A model generated the notes under the pieces. That model saw only the letters and a list, made by a program, of their open reading frames with translations. It did not search any database and had not been told where the DNA came from. Both the position numbers and the translations under genes were made by a program. Source: Pseudomonas brassicacearum subsp. brassicacearum (lineage in GTDB: Bacteria > Pseudomonadota > Gammaproteobacteria > Pseudomonadales > Pseudomonadaceae). From it: a stretch of 64,000 nucleotides of DNA. This document shows, in pieces, positions 1-8,795 of this stretch (positions within the stretch are counted from its first letter, which is position 1; each line of letters starts with the position of its first letter). Location of the stretch: NCBI RefSeq assembly GCF_008801605.1, contig NZ_VZPJ01000005.1, positions 124,001-188,000 on the forward strand, given 5' to 3'.

Positions 1-90
1 TGGCCTCATCGCGAGCAAGCTCGCTCCCACATTTGATCTTCAGTGCGACATAGATCTCCTGTGGGAGCGAGCTTGCTCGCGATGACGGCA
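1..90. repeat. REP inverted pair (BIME)
   Basis: Two facing copies of the Pseudomonas REP palindrome lie at about 5-31 and 60-85 (cores GAGCAAGCTCGCTCCCAC and its complement) with a short spacer. The pair lies upstream of the leuA leader region. Nothing coding is visible before position 262. Confidence 0.9.
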
Positions 91-261
91 GCCGCATCAC
101 CCCCTCCTTTGAATTGCCAAGCTCAAAACATCGACGCAATTTCTGACATCCGTACCTGATACATGCGCGATTAAATCTCGCAAACCCGCCTAAAAGCAGA
201 ACTTATCTCAATTTTTTCCGACTGCTTGCGATCCTCTCCTCACGCGGTTAGGGTTGAAGGC

Positions 262-339
262 ATGAAAACCTCTCACACCCTCATTCAGCTTCGCCAGCAC
301 CGCAGCCTGTGCCTCGTCAGCGCACGACTGCCGGGCTGA
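262..339 (+). CDS. possible leuA leader peptide, 25 aa
   Basis: A 25-codon ATG reading frame sits 90 bp before leuA, with AGGGTTGAAGG as a plausible ribosome binding site. It contains five Leu codons, two of them in a Ser-Leu-Cys-Leu-Val stretch near the middle. Its stop codon lies inside the loop of a GC stem (330-335 with 355-360). This layout fits translation-coupled control of leuA by leucine supply. The Leu content is moderate and no U-tract terminator is visible, so classical attenuation is not proven. Confidence 0.4.
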   Translation: MKTSHTLIQLRQHRSLCLVSARLPG

Positions 340-360
340 ATCGCGGCACCTCGTCCCGGC
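330..360 (+). promoter_or_regulatory. leader hairpin before leuA
   Basis: GCCGGG at 330-335 can pair with CCCGGC at 355-360, enclosing the stop codon of the small leader frame. A second possible stem (GGCCG...CGGCC) follows at roughly 385-405, close to the leuA ribosome binding site. Alternative pairing of these arms could connect leader translation with leuA expression. This is inference from base pairing only. Confidence 0.35.
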
Positions 361-428
361 TGTGAAGCCACCCCCATCGAACCACCGGCAGGCCGCCTCT
401 TTCCGGCCACGACAATAAGGATTTCCCC

Positions 429-2108
429 ATGAGCATGCTCAAAGACCCGTCTTCCAAATACCGTGCTTTCCCGACGATCAACCTGCCGGACCGCACCTGG
501 CCGTCGAAGACCATCACCGCCGCGCCGATCTGGTGCAGCTCCGACCTGCGTGACGGCAACCAGTCGCTGATCGAGCCGATGGACGCGGTCAAGAAGCTGC
601 GCTTCTGGAAAACCCTCGTCGCGGTGGGCGTGAAGGAAATCGAAGCTTCGTTCCCAGCCGCTTCGCAGACCGACTTCGACTTCGTGCGCACCCTCATCGA
701 AGAAGGCCACATCCCGGACGACACCACCATCCAGGTGCTGACCCAGGCCCGTGAAGACCTGATCGCCCGTACGTTCGAATCCCTGCGCGGCGCGAAAAAG
801 GCCATCGTTCACCTGTACAACGCCACCTGCCCGTCGTTCCGCCGCATCGTGTTCAACCAGGACAAGGAAGGCGTGAAGGAAATCGCGGTGAACGCGGCCA
901 AGCTGTTCGTCAAATACGCCGCGCAGCAACCGGAAACCCAATGGCAGTTCGAATACTCGCCAGAGACTTTCAGCGCCACTGAGCTGGAGTTCGCCAAGGA
1001 AGTCTGCGACGCGGTGATCGAAGTCTGGAATCCGACGCCAGAGCGCAAGGTGATCCTCAACCTGCCCGCTACCGTGGAAGTCGCCACGCCGAACATCTAC
1101 GCCGACCAGATCGAGTGGTTCCACCGCAACATCACCCGTCGTGACAGCGTGCTGATCAGCCTGCACACCCACAACGACCGTGGCACCGGCGTAGCCGCTA
1201 CCGAGCTGGGCCTGATGGCCGGCGCCGACCGTGTCGAAGGCTGCCTGTTCGGCAACGGCGAACGCACCGGTAACGTCGACCTGGTGACCGTGGCGCTGAA
1301 CCTCTACACCCAGGGTATCAACCCTGAGCTGGACTTCTCCGACATCGACGGCGTGCGCAAAGTGGTCGAGGAATGCAACCAGATCCCGGTACACCCGCGT
1401 CATCCGTACGTTGGCGACCTGGTCCACACCGCGTTCTCCGGCTCGCACCAGGACGCCATCCGCAAGGGCTTCGCCCAGCAGAAATCGGACGGTCTGTGGG
1501 AAGTGCCTTACCTGCCGATCGACCCGGCCGACATTGGCCGCAGCTACGAGGCGGTGATTCGCGTCAATAGTCAGTCGGGCAAGGGCGGCATCGCCTACCT
1601 GCTGGAACAGGAATACGGCATCAGCCTGCCGCGTCGCATGCAGATCGAGTTCAGCCAGGTAGTACAGCGCGAAACCGATCGCCTGGGCCTGGAAATGACT
1701 GCCCAGCAGATCCACGCCCTGCTGCAGCGTGAATACCTGCAAGCCAACACCCCGTACGCGCTGGTCAGCCATCGCCTGCAGGAAGAAAACGGCAACAGCG
1801 CCGTGGAAGTGGAAGTGGCGAGCAAGGGCCAGGGCGAGACCAACCTGCACTGGCGCGGCAAGGGCAACGGCGCGCTGGAAGCCCTGGTGGCCGGCCTGCC
1901 AATTCCGGTGGAGATCATGGACTACAACGAACACGCCATCGGCGCCGGCACCAATGCCAAGGCGGCGGCGTACATCGAACTGCGGGTCAACGGCGAGCGT
2001 GCGGTGCACGGCGTGGGCATTGATGAGAACATCACCACCGCCAGCTTCAAGGCGCTGTTCAGTGCACTGAACCGTTCCCTGAGCCAGCCGGAAGCCAAAG
2101 CGGCCTGA
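429..2108 (+). CDS. leuA: 2-isopropylmalate synthase
   Basis: This enzyme condenses acetyl-CoA with 2-oxoisovalerate to make 2-isopropylmalate, the committed step of leucine synthesis. At 559 aa it matches the longer type of LeuA. The HMGL-like TIM barrel carries the DLRDGNQSL metal/substrate motif (about residue 38), HTHNDRGTG with the metal-binding histidines, and [11 protein letters not shown]. The C-terminal third is the LeuA allosteric domain, where leucine normally binds for feedback inhibition. The start ATG follows AATAAGGATTTCCCC. The gene is monocistronic: a leader region lies before it and a strong terminator directly after it. Confidence 0.97.
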   Translation: MSMLKDPSSKYRAFPTINLPDRTWPSKTITAAPIWCSSDLRDGNQSLIEPMDAVKKLRFWKTLVAVGVKEIEASFPAASQTDFDFVRTLIEEGHIPDDTTIQVLTQAREDLIARTFESLRGAKKAIVHLYNATCPSFRRIVFNQDKEGVKEIAVNAAKLFVKYAAQQPETQWQFEYSPETFSATELEFAKEVCDAVIEVWNPTPERKVILNLPATVEVATPNIYADQIEWFHRNITRRDSVLISLHTHNDRGTGVAATELGLMAGADRVEGCLFGNGERTGNVDLVTVALNLYTQGINPELDFSDIDGVRKVVEECNQIPVHPRHPYVGDLVHTAFSGSHQDAIRKGFAQQKSDGLWEVPYLPIDPADIGRSYEAVIRVNSQSGKGGIAYLLEQEYGISLPRRMQIEFSQVVQRETDRLGLEMTAQQIHALLQREYLQANTPYALVSHRLQEENGNSAVEVEVASKGQGETNLHWRGKGNGALEALVAGLPIPVEIMDYNEHAIGAGTNAKAAAYIELRVNGERAVHGVGIDENITTASFKALFSALNRSLSQPEAKAA

Positions 2109-2125
2109 TCGGTCGCTGAAAAATC

Positions 2126-2163
2126 AAAAAGGCCCCGGGGTGTGAACCCTGGGGCCTTTTTGT
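2126..2163 (+). terminator. leuA intrinsic terminator
   Basis: AAAAAGGCCCC and GGGGCCTTTTT form a GC-rich stem with a short loop followed by a T run, 18 bp after the leuA stop codon. Confidence 0.92.
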
Positions 2164-2192
2164 TTGGCTGATGGTTTTGTGTGGTCTGGTAG

Positions 2193-2829
2193 GGCCTCAT
2201 CGCGAGCAAGCTCGCTCCCACATTTGGATAGCAGCGCTGCCCCCCCCTGTGGGAGCGAGCTTGCTCGCGATGGCGGTCTGTCAGACAACCAAAATGTCAG
2301 GCATGGGTATCGATCGAGACAGTCATTGCCTGCAACAGAGCGGCCTGCAGGGTCTGCAATGTGGCTTGGGTCGCCATGATCTGAGTCTGGATCGCCATGG
2401 TTTCCTGAGCTTTCTGCTCCTCCCACATTTGGATAGCGGCGCTGCCCCCCCCTGTGGGAGCGAGCTTGCTCGCGATGGCGGTCTGTCAGACAACCAAAAT
2501 GTCAGGCATGGGTATCGATCGAGACAGTCATTGCCTGCAACAGAGCGGCCTGCAGGGTCTGCAATGTGGCTTGGGTCGCCATGATCTGAGTCTGGATCGC
2601 CATGGTTTCCTGAGCTTTCTGCTCCTCCCACATTTGGATAGCGGCGCTGCCCCCCCCTGTGGGAGCGAGCTTGCTCGCGATGGCGGCCTGTCAGACAACC
2701 AAAATGTCAGGCATGGGTATCGATCGAGACAGTCATTGCCTGCAACAGAGCGGCCTGCAGGGTCTGCAATGTGGCTTGGGTCGCCATGATCTGAGTCTGG
2801 ATCGCCATGGTTTCCTGAGCTTTCTGCTC
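2193..2829. repeat. three tandem 205-bp units: REP plus gene 3' end
   Basis: After one REP copy at 2195-2221, three near-identical units begin at 2215, 2420 and 2625, each exactly 205 bp. Each unit contains a REP copy and the last ~41 codons, with stop, of the minus-strand coiled-coil gene at 2707-3126. Only the third unit is joined to the rest of that gene; units 1 and 2 are promoterless duplicates of its tail. Differences are very few (for example AGC/GGC after TGGATA), which implies recent duplication. Confidence 0.93.
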
Positions 2830-3126
2830 CTCATCAGCCCGGCTTTTTTGCACCCGAGCTAGCTGGGCTTGCTGTTCGGCCAGCAACTTCTCGGTCTGTT
2901 CGATCTGCTTCTTCAGTTGTTCGATGACATCGCCGCTGCCGCTGCTGCCACCCGCACCTGCGATATTCGCGCCGCTGGTGTCGACTTCCAATTTCTTGTC
3001 TTTGTCTTCGCTGCTGTCAGTCGATGCCACTGGACTGACCGCTTTCTCTTCTTCAGCCCCACGGATGGAGACTTTAGGGGCTGACAATGGATAAGGGTTG
3101 ACGGTGGTTGCGCTGATACTGGTCAT
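2707..3126 (-). CDS. small coiled-coil protein, possibly FlxA-like
   Basis: This 139-aa protein has a low-complexity N-terminus rich in Ser, Glu and Asp with a Gly/Ser linker around residues 57-65. From about residue 66 a Gln/Glu/Lys-rich coiled coil (IEQLKKQIEQTEKLLAEQQ) continues to near the end. The pattern resembles the FlxA-like family of short flagellum-associated proteins of unknown biochemical role; the assignment is tentative. No signal peptide or membrane segment is seen. The start ATG has AGGAGAAGTCCCT upstream. The last 41 codons are part of the 205-bp triplication, so the extra tails lie directly downstream of the real stop. Confidence 0.7.
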   Translation of the reverse strand: MTSISATTVNPYPLSAPKVSIRGAEEEKAVSPVASTDSSEDKDKKLEVDTSGANIAGAGGSSGSGDVIEQLKKQIEQTEKLLAEQQAQLARVQKSRADEEQKAQETMAIQTQIMATQATLQTLQAALLQAMTVSIDTHA

Positions 3127-3194
3127 AGGGACTTCTCCTTGGCTGACCGGTTATCGGCACGCAACACCGTTCCTGAAGGGTTGAAACGTTTCAG

Positions 3195-3986
3195 TTAGAT
3201 GAATTCGAACGAGTCGGCATCCAGGTTCGCCGGAAACCGCGTGCGATACGCCGCCAGGTCCGCTGCGTTCAAGCACACCTTGAACACACCATCCGCCTCG
3301 CCGGCGCTGAGCAAGCTCTCGCCCTGGAAATCCAGCACCTGGCTGTCACCGGTGTAGGCGAAGCCCTTGCCGTCGGTGCCAACACGGTTTACCGCCGCCA
3401 CGTAGCACAGGTTCTCGATCGCCCGGGCCGGCAACAGCCGATTCCAGTGCAGACGCCGCGCCCCGGGCCAGTTGGCGGTGTACAGCAGCAGGTCGGTGTC
3501 CTCGGCGTCGCGGCTCCAGACCGGGAAGCGCAGGTCGTAGCAAATCAGCGGACGAATCCGCCAGCCCTTGAGTTCGAACAGCACCTGTCGCTCACCCGGG
3601 GTGTAGTGGTTGTGCTCCCCCGCCATGCGAAACAGATGGCGCTTGTCGTAATGCAGCACCTCTCCATCCGGCCGCGCCCAGAGCAGGCGATTGCGATGGC
3701 TGCCGTCAGCGGCCTGGATGATCACACTGCCGGTGATCACCGCGTCCAGCTTCGCAGCCTGGGCTTTGAGCCATTGGCGCGTCGGGCCGTTCTCCGGCTC
3801 CGCCAGGGTCTCGGACTCCATGGAGAAACCGGTGGTGAACATCTCCGGCAGGATGATCAGGTCAGCCCCGCGCGCCTGCTCAAGCAGCGCTTCAAAATGC
3901 TCCAGGTTGGCCCGGCGGTCGTGCCAGGCCAGGGTGGTCTGGACCAGGGCAATGTCGAGGTCTGGCAATGTACTCAAATCACGCAT
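3195..3986 (-). CDS. omega-amidase / nitrilase-family amidohydrolase (YafV/Nit2-like)
   Basis: This 263-aa nitrilase-superfamily hydrolase has the Glu-Lys-Cys triad in recognisable motifs: LPEMFTTGF (Glu), YDKRHLF (Lys) and ICYDLRFP (Cys). Family members hydrolyse 2-oxoglutaramate or 2-oxosuccinamate to the 2-oxoacid and ammonia. It overlaps the end of the aminotransferase gene by 13 bp, so the two are probably translated together. An aminotransferase plus an omega-amidase forms the known route in which glutamine or methionine transamination is pulled forward by destroying the keto-amide product. The chosen ATG gives the usual family length; a longer in-frame start exists upstream. Confidence 0.88.
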   Translation of the reverse strand: MRDLSTLPDLDIALVQTTLAWHDRRANLEHFEALLEQARGADLIILPEMFTTGFSMESETLAEPENGPTRQWLKAQAAKLDAVITGSVIIQAADGSHRNRLLWARPDGEVLHYDKRHLFRMAGEHNHYTPGERQVLFELKGWRIRPLICYDLRFPVWSRDAEDTDLLLYTANWPGARRLHWNRLLPARAIENLCYVAAVNRVGTDGKGFAYTGDSQVLDFQGESLLSAGEADGVFKVCLNAADLAAYRTRFPANLDADSFEFI

Positions 3987-5122
3987 AGCTTTTGCGCCGC
4001 TTCGCGCAGCGTCTCCTCGCGTTTGGCAAAGCACAGGCGCACCAGGCGCTGGCCTTGTGGTGGGTGCTGGTAAAACACCGAGATCGGAATCGTCGCCACG
4101 CCATGCTCACGGGTCATCCACACCGCCATGTCGACGTCATTCAGGTCCGGGCGAATCTGCGAATAGTCCACCAACTGGAAATAAGTGCCGGTCACGCGCT
4201 TGAAGCTGAACCGCGACGGGGCCAGCAAATCGCAGAACAGGTCGCGCTTGGCCTGGTAGAAGTCCGGCAGCTCATCGACGTGTTCCGGATGCTCGGCCAT
4301 ATAGTCGGCCAGGGCGTACTGCAAGGGCGTCACGCCGCAGAAGCTGACGTACTGGTGCACCTTGCGCAGTTCCGCCGTCAGGGCCGCTGGCGCCACCACG
4401 TAGCCGGTTTTCCAGCCGGTGACGTGGTAGGTCTTGCCGAACGAACTGACCACGAAGGCGCGGCGGTATAGCTCTTCATGGGCCAGGACACTGGCGTGGG
4501 CGACGCCATCGAACACCAGGTGTTCGTAGACCTCGTCGCTGACCAGGTAGATGTCACGGTCGCGAATCAGCGTCGCCAATTGATCCAGTTCGGCGCGGCT
4601 GATCAGCGCACCACTGGGGTTGTGCGGCGAGTTGAGGATGATCATGCGTGTACGCGGGCTCAGGGCTTCGCCGAGCTTCTCGAAGTCGATGGCGAAATCA
4701 TCCAGGCCCAATGGCACGTGCACGCAACGCCCCCCGGCCAATAGCACGGCGGGCTCGTAGCTGTCGTAGCTGGGGTCGAAGACGATCACTTCGTCGCCGC
4801 TGTGGACCACCGCCGCGATGGCACAGAAAATCGCCTGGGTCGCGCCCGGGGTCACGGTGACTTCCTGATCGGCATCGACACTGGCGCCGTAGCTGCGGGC
4901 GATCTTCGCCGCGATTTGCTGGCGCAGCGCCGGCAGGCCGGTCATGGGCGAATACTGGTTATGGCCTTGGGCAATGTGCCGGCCGACCGCATCGCGCAGG
5001 GCCTGCGGACCATCGAAATCGGGAAAGCCCTGGGACAGGTTCAGCGCGCCCGTCTGCGCGGCGAGCTGGGACATCTGGGTGAAAATAGTGATGCCGACAT
5101 TCGGCAACTTGCTGGTGATCAT
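3974..5122 (-). CDS. PLP-dependent aminotransferase (YbdL/methionine aminotransferase type)
   Basis: A 382-aa class I fold aminotransferase. SSFGKTYHVTGWKTGY carries the PLP-binding lysine, NSPHNPSG the carboxylate/PLP contact region, and QGFPDFDGP the N-terminal substrate loop. The closest family by motif is the KAT/YbdL group, which uses methionine, glutamine and aromatic amino acids. The ATG giving the start MITSKLPNVG matches family length; the frame runs further upstream but has no good start. Its 3' end overlaps the omega-amidase gene, which supports a role in keto-acid salvage, for example methionine or glutamine transamination. Confidence 0.9.
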   Translation of the reverse strand: MITSKLPNVGITIFTQMSQLAAQTGALNLSQGFPDFDGPQALRDAVGRHIAQGHNQYSPMTGLPALRQQIAAKIARSYGASVDADQEVTVTPGATQAIFCAIAAVVHSGDEVIVFDPSYDSYEPAVLLAGGRCVHVPLGLDDFAIDFEKLGEALSPRTRMIILNSPHNPSGALISRAELDQLATLIRDRDIYLVSDEVYEHLVFDGVAHASVLAHEELYRRAFVVSSFGKTYHVTGWKTGYVVAPAALTAELRKVHQYVSFCGVTPLQYALADYMAEHPEHVDELPDFYQAKRDLFCDLLAPSRFSFKRVTGTYFQLVDYSQIRPDLNDVDMAVWMTREHGVATIPISVFYQHPPQGQRLVRLCFAKREETLREAAQKLCVI

Positions 5123-5194
5123 GAAGGGTCCCTGCTCTGCACCCGGCTCTGGTGCGGCGCGGGAGAGCTCGAGGATAGCCCAATCGCCGGGCAT

Positions 5195-5222
5195 GAAAAA
5201 GGGTGCCACCCAGGGCACCCTT
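5195..5222 (-). terminator. terminator after der
   Basis: GGGTGCC...GGCACCC hairpin (5201-5220) followed on the minus strand by a T run (5196-5200). It lies beyond a REP-like palindrome downstream of der and just before the aminotransferase start. Confidence 0.75.
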
Positions 5223-5241
5223 CTCATGCTGAAGACTCATG

Positions 5242-5322
5242 CCCTGTGGGAGCCAGAGCTGTGGTAGGCAAGACTGTGAGGCCAAGACTGTGGGAGCAAG
5301 GCCTTGCTCCCACAGTTCCATA
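5242..5322. repeat. REP-like palindrome
   Basis: A perfect 28-bp palindrome without loop (5288-5315, arms CTGTGGGAGCAAGG) preceded by a degenerate half-copy from 5244. This is a variant of the local REP sequence located between der and its terminator. Confidence 0.75.
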
Positions 5323-5363
5323 GGTCCACAGGTCCAGATCCCAGATCCCAGATCCAGACTGAA

Positions 5364-6836
5364 TCAGCGCTTGTCGCGGCGCTTCTTGTCGGCCTTCTTG
5401 TGGTGCGACATCAAGCGGCGCTTCTTGTTGACCTGGCGGTCGGTGAGCGTGTTCTTGTTGCCTTCGTACGGGTTCTCGCCGCCCTTGAACTCGATGCGGA
5501 TCGGCGTGCCGACCAGCTTCAGGACGCGACGGTAGGTGTTCTCCAGGTAACGAACGTACGACTTGGGCACCTTCTCGATCTGGTTACCGTGGATCACGAT
5601 AATCGGCGGGTTGGCACCGCCCAAGTGGGCGTAGCGCAGCTTGATCCGACGGTTGTTGACCATCGGTGGCGCGTGCTCGCCTACCGCATCTTCGAGGATC
5701 TGGGTCAGGCGGTTGGTCGGCCAGCGGGTCACCGCCGACTTGAACGAGTTCTGCACCGAAGCGTAGAGGTTGCCCACGCCCGTGCCGTGCAGAGCCGAGA
5801 TGAAGTGGATATCGGCGAAGTCGACGAAGAACAGGCGACGCTGCAATTCGATCTTCACGAAATCCCGTTCGCTCGGCGTCATGCCGTCCCACTTGTTGAT
5901 CGCGATGACCAACGCACGACCGGCTTCCAGGGCGAACCCCAGCAGGTTCAAGTCGTGATCGACCACGCCTTCGCGGGCGTCCATCACGAAGATCACCACG
6001 TTGGCGTCTTTGATCGCTTGCAGAGTCTTGACCACGGAGAACTTTTCAACTTCTTCGTGGATCTTGCCGCGCTTGCGCACACCGGCGGTGTCGATCAGCG
6101 TGTACTTCTCTTCGTTACGCTCGAAGGGAATGTAGATGCTGTCGCGGGTGGTGCCGGGCTGGTCGTAGACGATGACCCGGTCTTCGCCGAGCATGCGGTT
6201 GACCAGCGTCGACTTGCCCACGTTCGGGCGGCCGATGATGGCGATCTTGATCCCGTCCTTTTCGCTCGGGCCAGGAATGCGCTTGGCTTCCTCGCCTTCG
6301 GCAACGATCTCTTCCTCGCCCTCTTCCGGCTCTTCCACGTCGTCTTTCGGGAAACTCTCCAGAGCGATTTCCAGCATCTGGGTGATGCCACGACCGTGGG
6401 CGCCGGCGATCGGGATCGCCTGGCCCATGCCCAACGGTGCGAATTCGGCGCGGGCCATGTCCGGGTCGATATTGTCGACCTTGTTGGCGACCACGTAGGA
6501 ACGCTTGTTACGCTTGCGCAAATGCTCGGCGATCATCTGGTCGGCGGCGGTAAAACCGGCCTTGGCGTCTACCAGGAACAGCACCACATCGGCTTCTTCA
6601 ATGGCGAGCAGCGACTGCTCGGCCATTTTTTCGTCCATGCCGTGTTCATCACCGGAGATGCCGCCGGTGTCGACCAGAATATAGGTACGCCCTTGCCACT
6701 TGGCCTCACCGTATTGGCGATCACGGGTCAGACCGGACAAGTCGCCGACAATGGCGTCGCGAGTCCTGGTCAGGCGGTTGAACAAGGTGGACTTGCCGAC
6801 GTTCGGTCGGCCCACCAGGGCGATTACGGGAACCAT
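5364..6836 (-). CDS. der: ribosome-assembly GTPase Der (EngA)
   Basis: A 490-aa protein with two tandem Era-type GTPase domains. [14 protein letters not shown] (residue ~8) and [14 protein letters not shown] (~200) are the two P-loops, and each domain has DTGG/DTAG and NKxD motifs (NKVD, NKWD). A C-terminal KH-like domain follows, ending in a basic tail. Der acts in 50S subunit maturation and is essential in most bacteria. The ATG giving [11 protein letters not shown] is the conserved start. It is the last gene of the long housekeeping block and is separated from bamB by a terminator. Confidence 0.97.
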   Translation of the reverse strand: MVPVIALVGRPNVGKSTLFNRLTRTRDAIVGDLSGLTRDRQYGEAKWQGRTYILVDTGGISGDEHGMDEKMAEQSLLAIEEADVVLFLVDAKAGFTAADQMIAEHLRKRNKRSYVVANKVDNIDPDMARAEFAPLGMGQAIPIAGAHGRGITQMLEIALESFPKDDVEEPEEGEEEIVAEGEEAKRIPGPSEKDGIKIAIIGRPNVGKSTLVNRMLGEDRVIVYDQPGTTRDSIYIPFERNEEKYTLIDTAGVRKRGKIHEEVEKFSVVKTLQAIKDANVVIFVMDAREGVVDHDLNLLGFALEAGRALVIAINKWDGMTPSERDFVKIELQRRLFFVDFADIHFISALHGTGVGNLYASVQNSFKSAVTRWPTNRLTQILEDAVGEHAPPMVNNRRIKLRYAHLGGANPPIIVIHGNQIEKVPKSYVRYLENTYRRVLKLVGTPIRIEFKGGENPYEGNKNTLTDRQVNKKRRLMSHHKKADKKRRDKR

Positions 6837-6861
6837 GCGGCTCTCCACTTCGTTATTTCAG

Positions 6862-6893
6862 AAAATACAAAAGCCGCTGCGAGGCAGCGGCTG
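6862..6893 (-). terminator. terminator after bamB
   Basis: On the minus strand AGCCGCTGC-CTC-GCAGCGGCT (6872-6892) is followed by TTTGTATTTTC. It separates bamB from der, so der may have its own promoter in the 6837-6965 gap. Confidence 0.8.
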
Positions 6894-6969
6894 GTGCTCG
6901 GGGCAGTCTGTGCAAGCCCTGCAAACCTTGTGAACAAGGCCGCTTGGGGGATTAGCCCCAAGCATAGTC

Positions 6970-8121
6970 TTACTTGATGGTCAGGGCTTCCAGTTTGCCG
7001 CTGTTGCCATACACATAGATCATGTTGCCCACCACCAGCGGACGGGCACGCAGGCCGTCGCTGTCGATGCGCTCACGGCCGACGAAACGACCGTCCACCT
7101 GGCTGAGCAGGTGCAGGTAACCTTCCAGGTCACCCACTGCGACGTAGCTGGAGAACACTTCCGGGGCCGACAGTTGACGACGGGCCAGGGAGTCGTTGCT
7201 CCACAAGGCGGTGGTGGAACGCTCGTCAACACCTTCGACGGTGCCCGAGGACAGGCTCACGTAGACGCTGCCAAAGCCTTGGGCGACACCGGCGTAGCTG
7301 GACGCATCGCGCTGCCACAGCGGACGACCGCTTTCCAGGTCCAATGCTGCAACGCGGCCCTGGTAGCTGGCGACGTACAGTGTGCCGCCAGACAGCAGCA
7401 AGCCGCCGTCGATGTCGACCACACGCTCCAGCTCCGAACGACCTTGCGGGATCGCTACGCGCTGTTCCCAGACCGGCACGCCGTTGGAAATATCCAGGGC
7501 CACCACTTTACCGGTCGACAAACCAGCCACCGCCAGGCGGTTGGTGACGACTGGCGCGCTGGTGCCGCGCAGGGTCAGTACCGCCGGGGTGCTGTCGTAC
7601 AACCAGCGTTGGTTGCCGGTAGCGGCATCCAGGCCGATCAGACGGTCGTCCTGGGTCTGGACCACCACCACGTCACCGTTGGTGGCCGGCGGTGCGAGCA
7701 CTTCACTGGTCACGCGGGCGCGCCATTTCTCTTCACCGCTGCTCGCGTCCAGGGCGACGATCTCGCCCTTGAGCGTGCCGATCATGACCAGGCCGTAACC
7801 CACGCCAACGGCGCCGGAAACAGGCAGTTCAAGATCTTTCTTCCATTTGACGTCGCCGTTGGTGCGGTCCATCGCCATCACCACGCCCGTGACATCACCT
7901 GCATAGATGGTGTCGCCGTCAATGGCCGGCACCAGCATGTTGTAGGTTTCGCCCTGGCCATCGCCGATGGAACGGCTCCACTGCTTCTGCAGCACGACTT
8001 CTTCTTTGAAGTCGGTCAGTTCGGCCGGAGGCAGTTCTTTTTTGCTGTTGCTGCTGCAACCCGCGGCCAGAATGGCCAGAGCCAGCAATGCTGCATGTTT
8101 CCAACGGATCACGTCACGCAT
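6970..8121 (-). CDS. bamB: outer membrane assembly lipoprotein BamB
   Basis: A 383-aa protein with a lipoprotein signal (basic RWKH, hydrophobic core, lipobox LAAGC near residue 20). The rest is an eight-bladed PQQ-type beta-propeller, seen as repeats of the form 'GxVxALDxxxG...W'. BamB is a lipoprotein partner of BamA in inserting beta-barrels into the outer membrane. The start ATG overlaps the end of the preceding YfgM-like gene by 8 bp. The der-bamB-yfgM-hisS-ispG order is typical of gammaproteobacteria. Confidence 0.95.
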   Translation of the reverse strand: MRDVIRWKHAALLALAILAAGCSSNSKKELPPAELTDFKEEVVLQKQWSRSIGDGQGETYNMLVPAIDGDTIYAGDVTGVVMAMDRTNGDVKWKKDLELPVSGAVGVGYGLVMIGTLKGEIVALDASSGEEKWRARVTSEVLAPPATNGDVVVVQTQDDRLIGLDAATGNQRWLYDSTPAVLTLRGTSAPVVTNRLAVAGLSTGKVVALDISNGVPVWEQRVAIPQGRSELERVVDIDGGLLLSGGTLYVASYQGRVAALDLESGRPLWQRDASSYAGVAQGFGSVYVSLSSGTVEGVDERSTTALWSNDSLARRQLSAPEVFSSYVAVGDLEGYLHLLSQVDGRFVGRERIDSDGLRARPLVVGNMIYVYGNSGKLEALTIK

Positions 8122-8755
8122 CCCCTTTGGCCAGGTCGTCCAGCTTGATTTGCAGGCCACCGACTGCGGCTTCATCCGACAGCGCAGCCTTGGCTTTTTG
8201 GTAGGCCGCATGGGCCTCATCGGCACGGCCCAGCTGTACCAGCAGGTCGCCCTTGAGTTCTTCGCGGGTCGCCAGGAATGCCTTGTCGGCATCACCGTCG
8301 AGCAGCTTCAAGGCGTCTTCGGCCTTGTTCTGTGCCGCCAGCACCTGCGCCAGGCGCTGACGCGCCACTTCGCCCAGGGTCGGGTTGGCCGGTTTGTCGA
8401 CGATACCCTTGAGCTCGGTGGCCGCGTCGTCCAGCTTGCCGCTGTCCACCGCCACCTTGGCCACGAACAGGCGACCGTATTGGGCGTAGGCGGTGCCGCC
8501 GAATTCCTTGTCCAGCTTGCCGGCCAGGTCCGCCACGCGGGCAGCGTCAGGCTTGCCGTCCGGGGTCAGGGTGGTTTCCAGCAATTGCTGGTAGAGCACC
8601 GAGGCGCCTTGCGACTGGTTGCTCTGGTATTTCTGGTAGGCCTGCCAGCCGAACACGATGACCAGCGCCAACAGGCCGCCAGTGACCAGCGGCTTGCCGT
8701 TGCGCGTCCACCAGTCCTTCAAATCCGCCAGCTGTTCATCTTCGGTACTCGACAC
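8114..8755 (-). CDS. YfgM-like TPR protein, SecYEG ancillary subunit
   Basis: This 213-aa protein has a short cytoplasmic N-terminus, one membrane segment (about residues 22-41, LVTGGLLALVIVFGWQAY) and a periplasmic tetratricopeptide-like helical region. It fits the YfgM family, which sits at the Sec translocon with PpiD and hands exported proteins to chaperones. The start is GTG with AAGGAG upstream. It overlaps bamB, consistent with a shared envelope-biogenesis transcript. Confidence 0.9.
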   Translation of the reverse strand: MSSTEDEQLADLKDWWTRNGKPLVTGGLLALVIVFGWQAYQKYQSNQSQGASVLYQQLLETTLTPDGKPDAARVADLAGKLDKEFGGTAYAQYGRLFVAKVAVDSGKLDDAATELKGIVDKPANPTLGEVARQRLAQVLAAQNKAEDALKLLDGDADKAFLATREELKGDLLVQLGRADEAHAAYQKAKAALSDEAAVGGLQIKLDDLAKGDA

Positions 8756-8795
8756 CCCAATACTCCTTAATCGCTAAATCGGCTGTTTGACAGCT

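Noticed and set aside
285..2009. Long minus-strand open frame opposite leuA (574 codons)
   Set aside because: Antisense shadow typical of GC-rich DNA; composition (Val/His/Gln-rich, no motifs) is that of a shadow and leuA is certain.
2164..2862. Plus-strand frames of 67-137 codons in the 205-bp repeats
   Set aside because: Repeat-derived and antisense to the coiled-coil gene tail.
5304..6977. Long plus-strand frame opposite der
   Set aside because: Shadow of der; no start signal and no recognisable domains.
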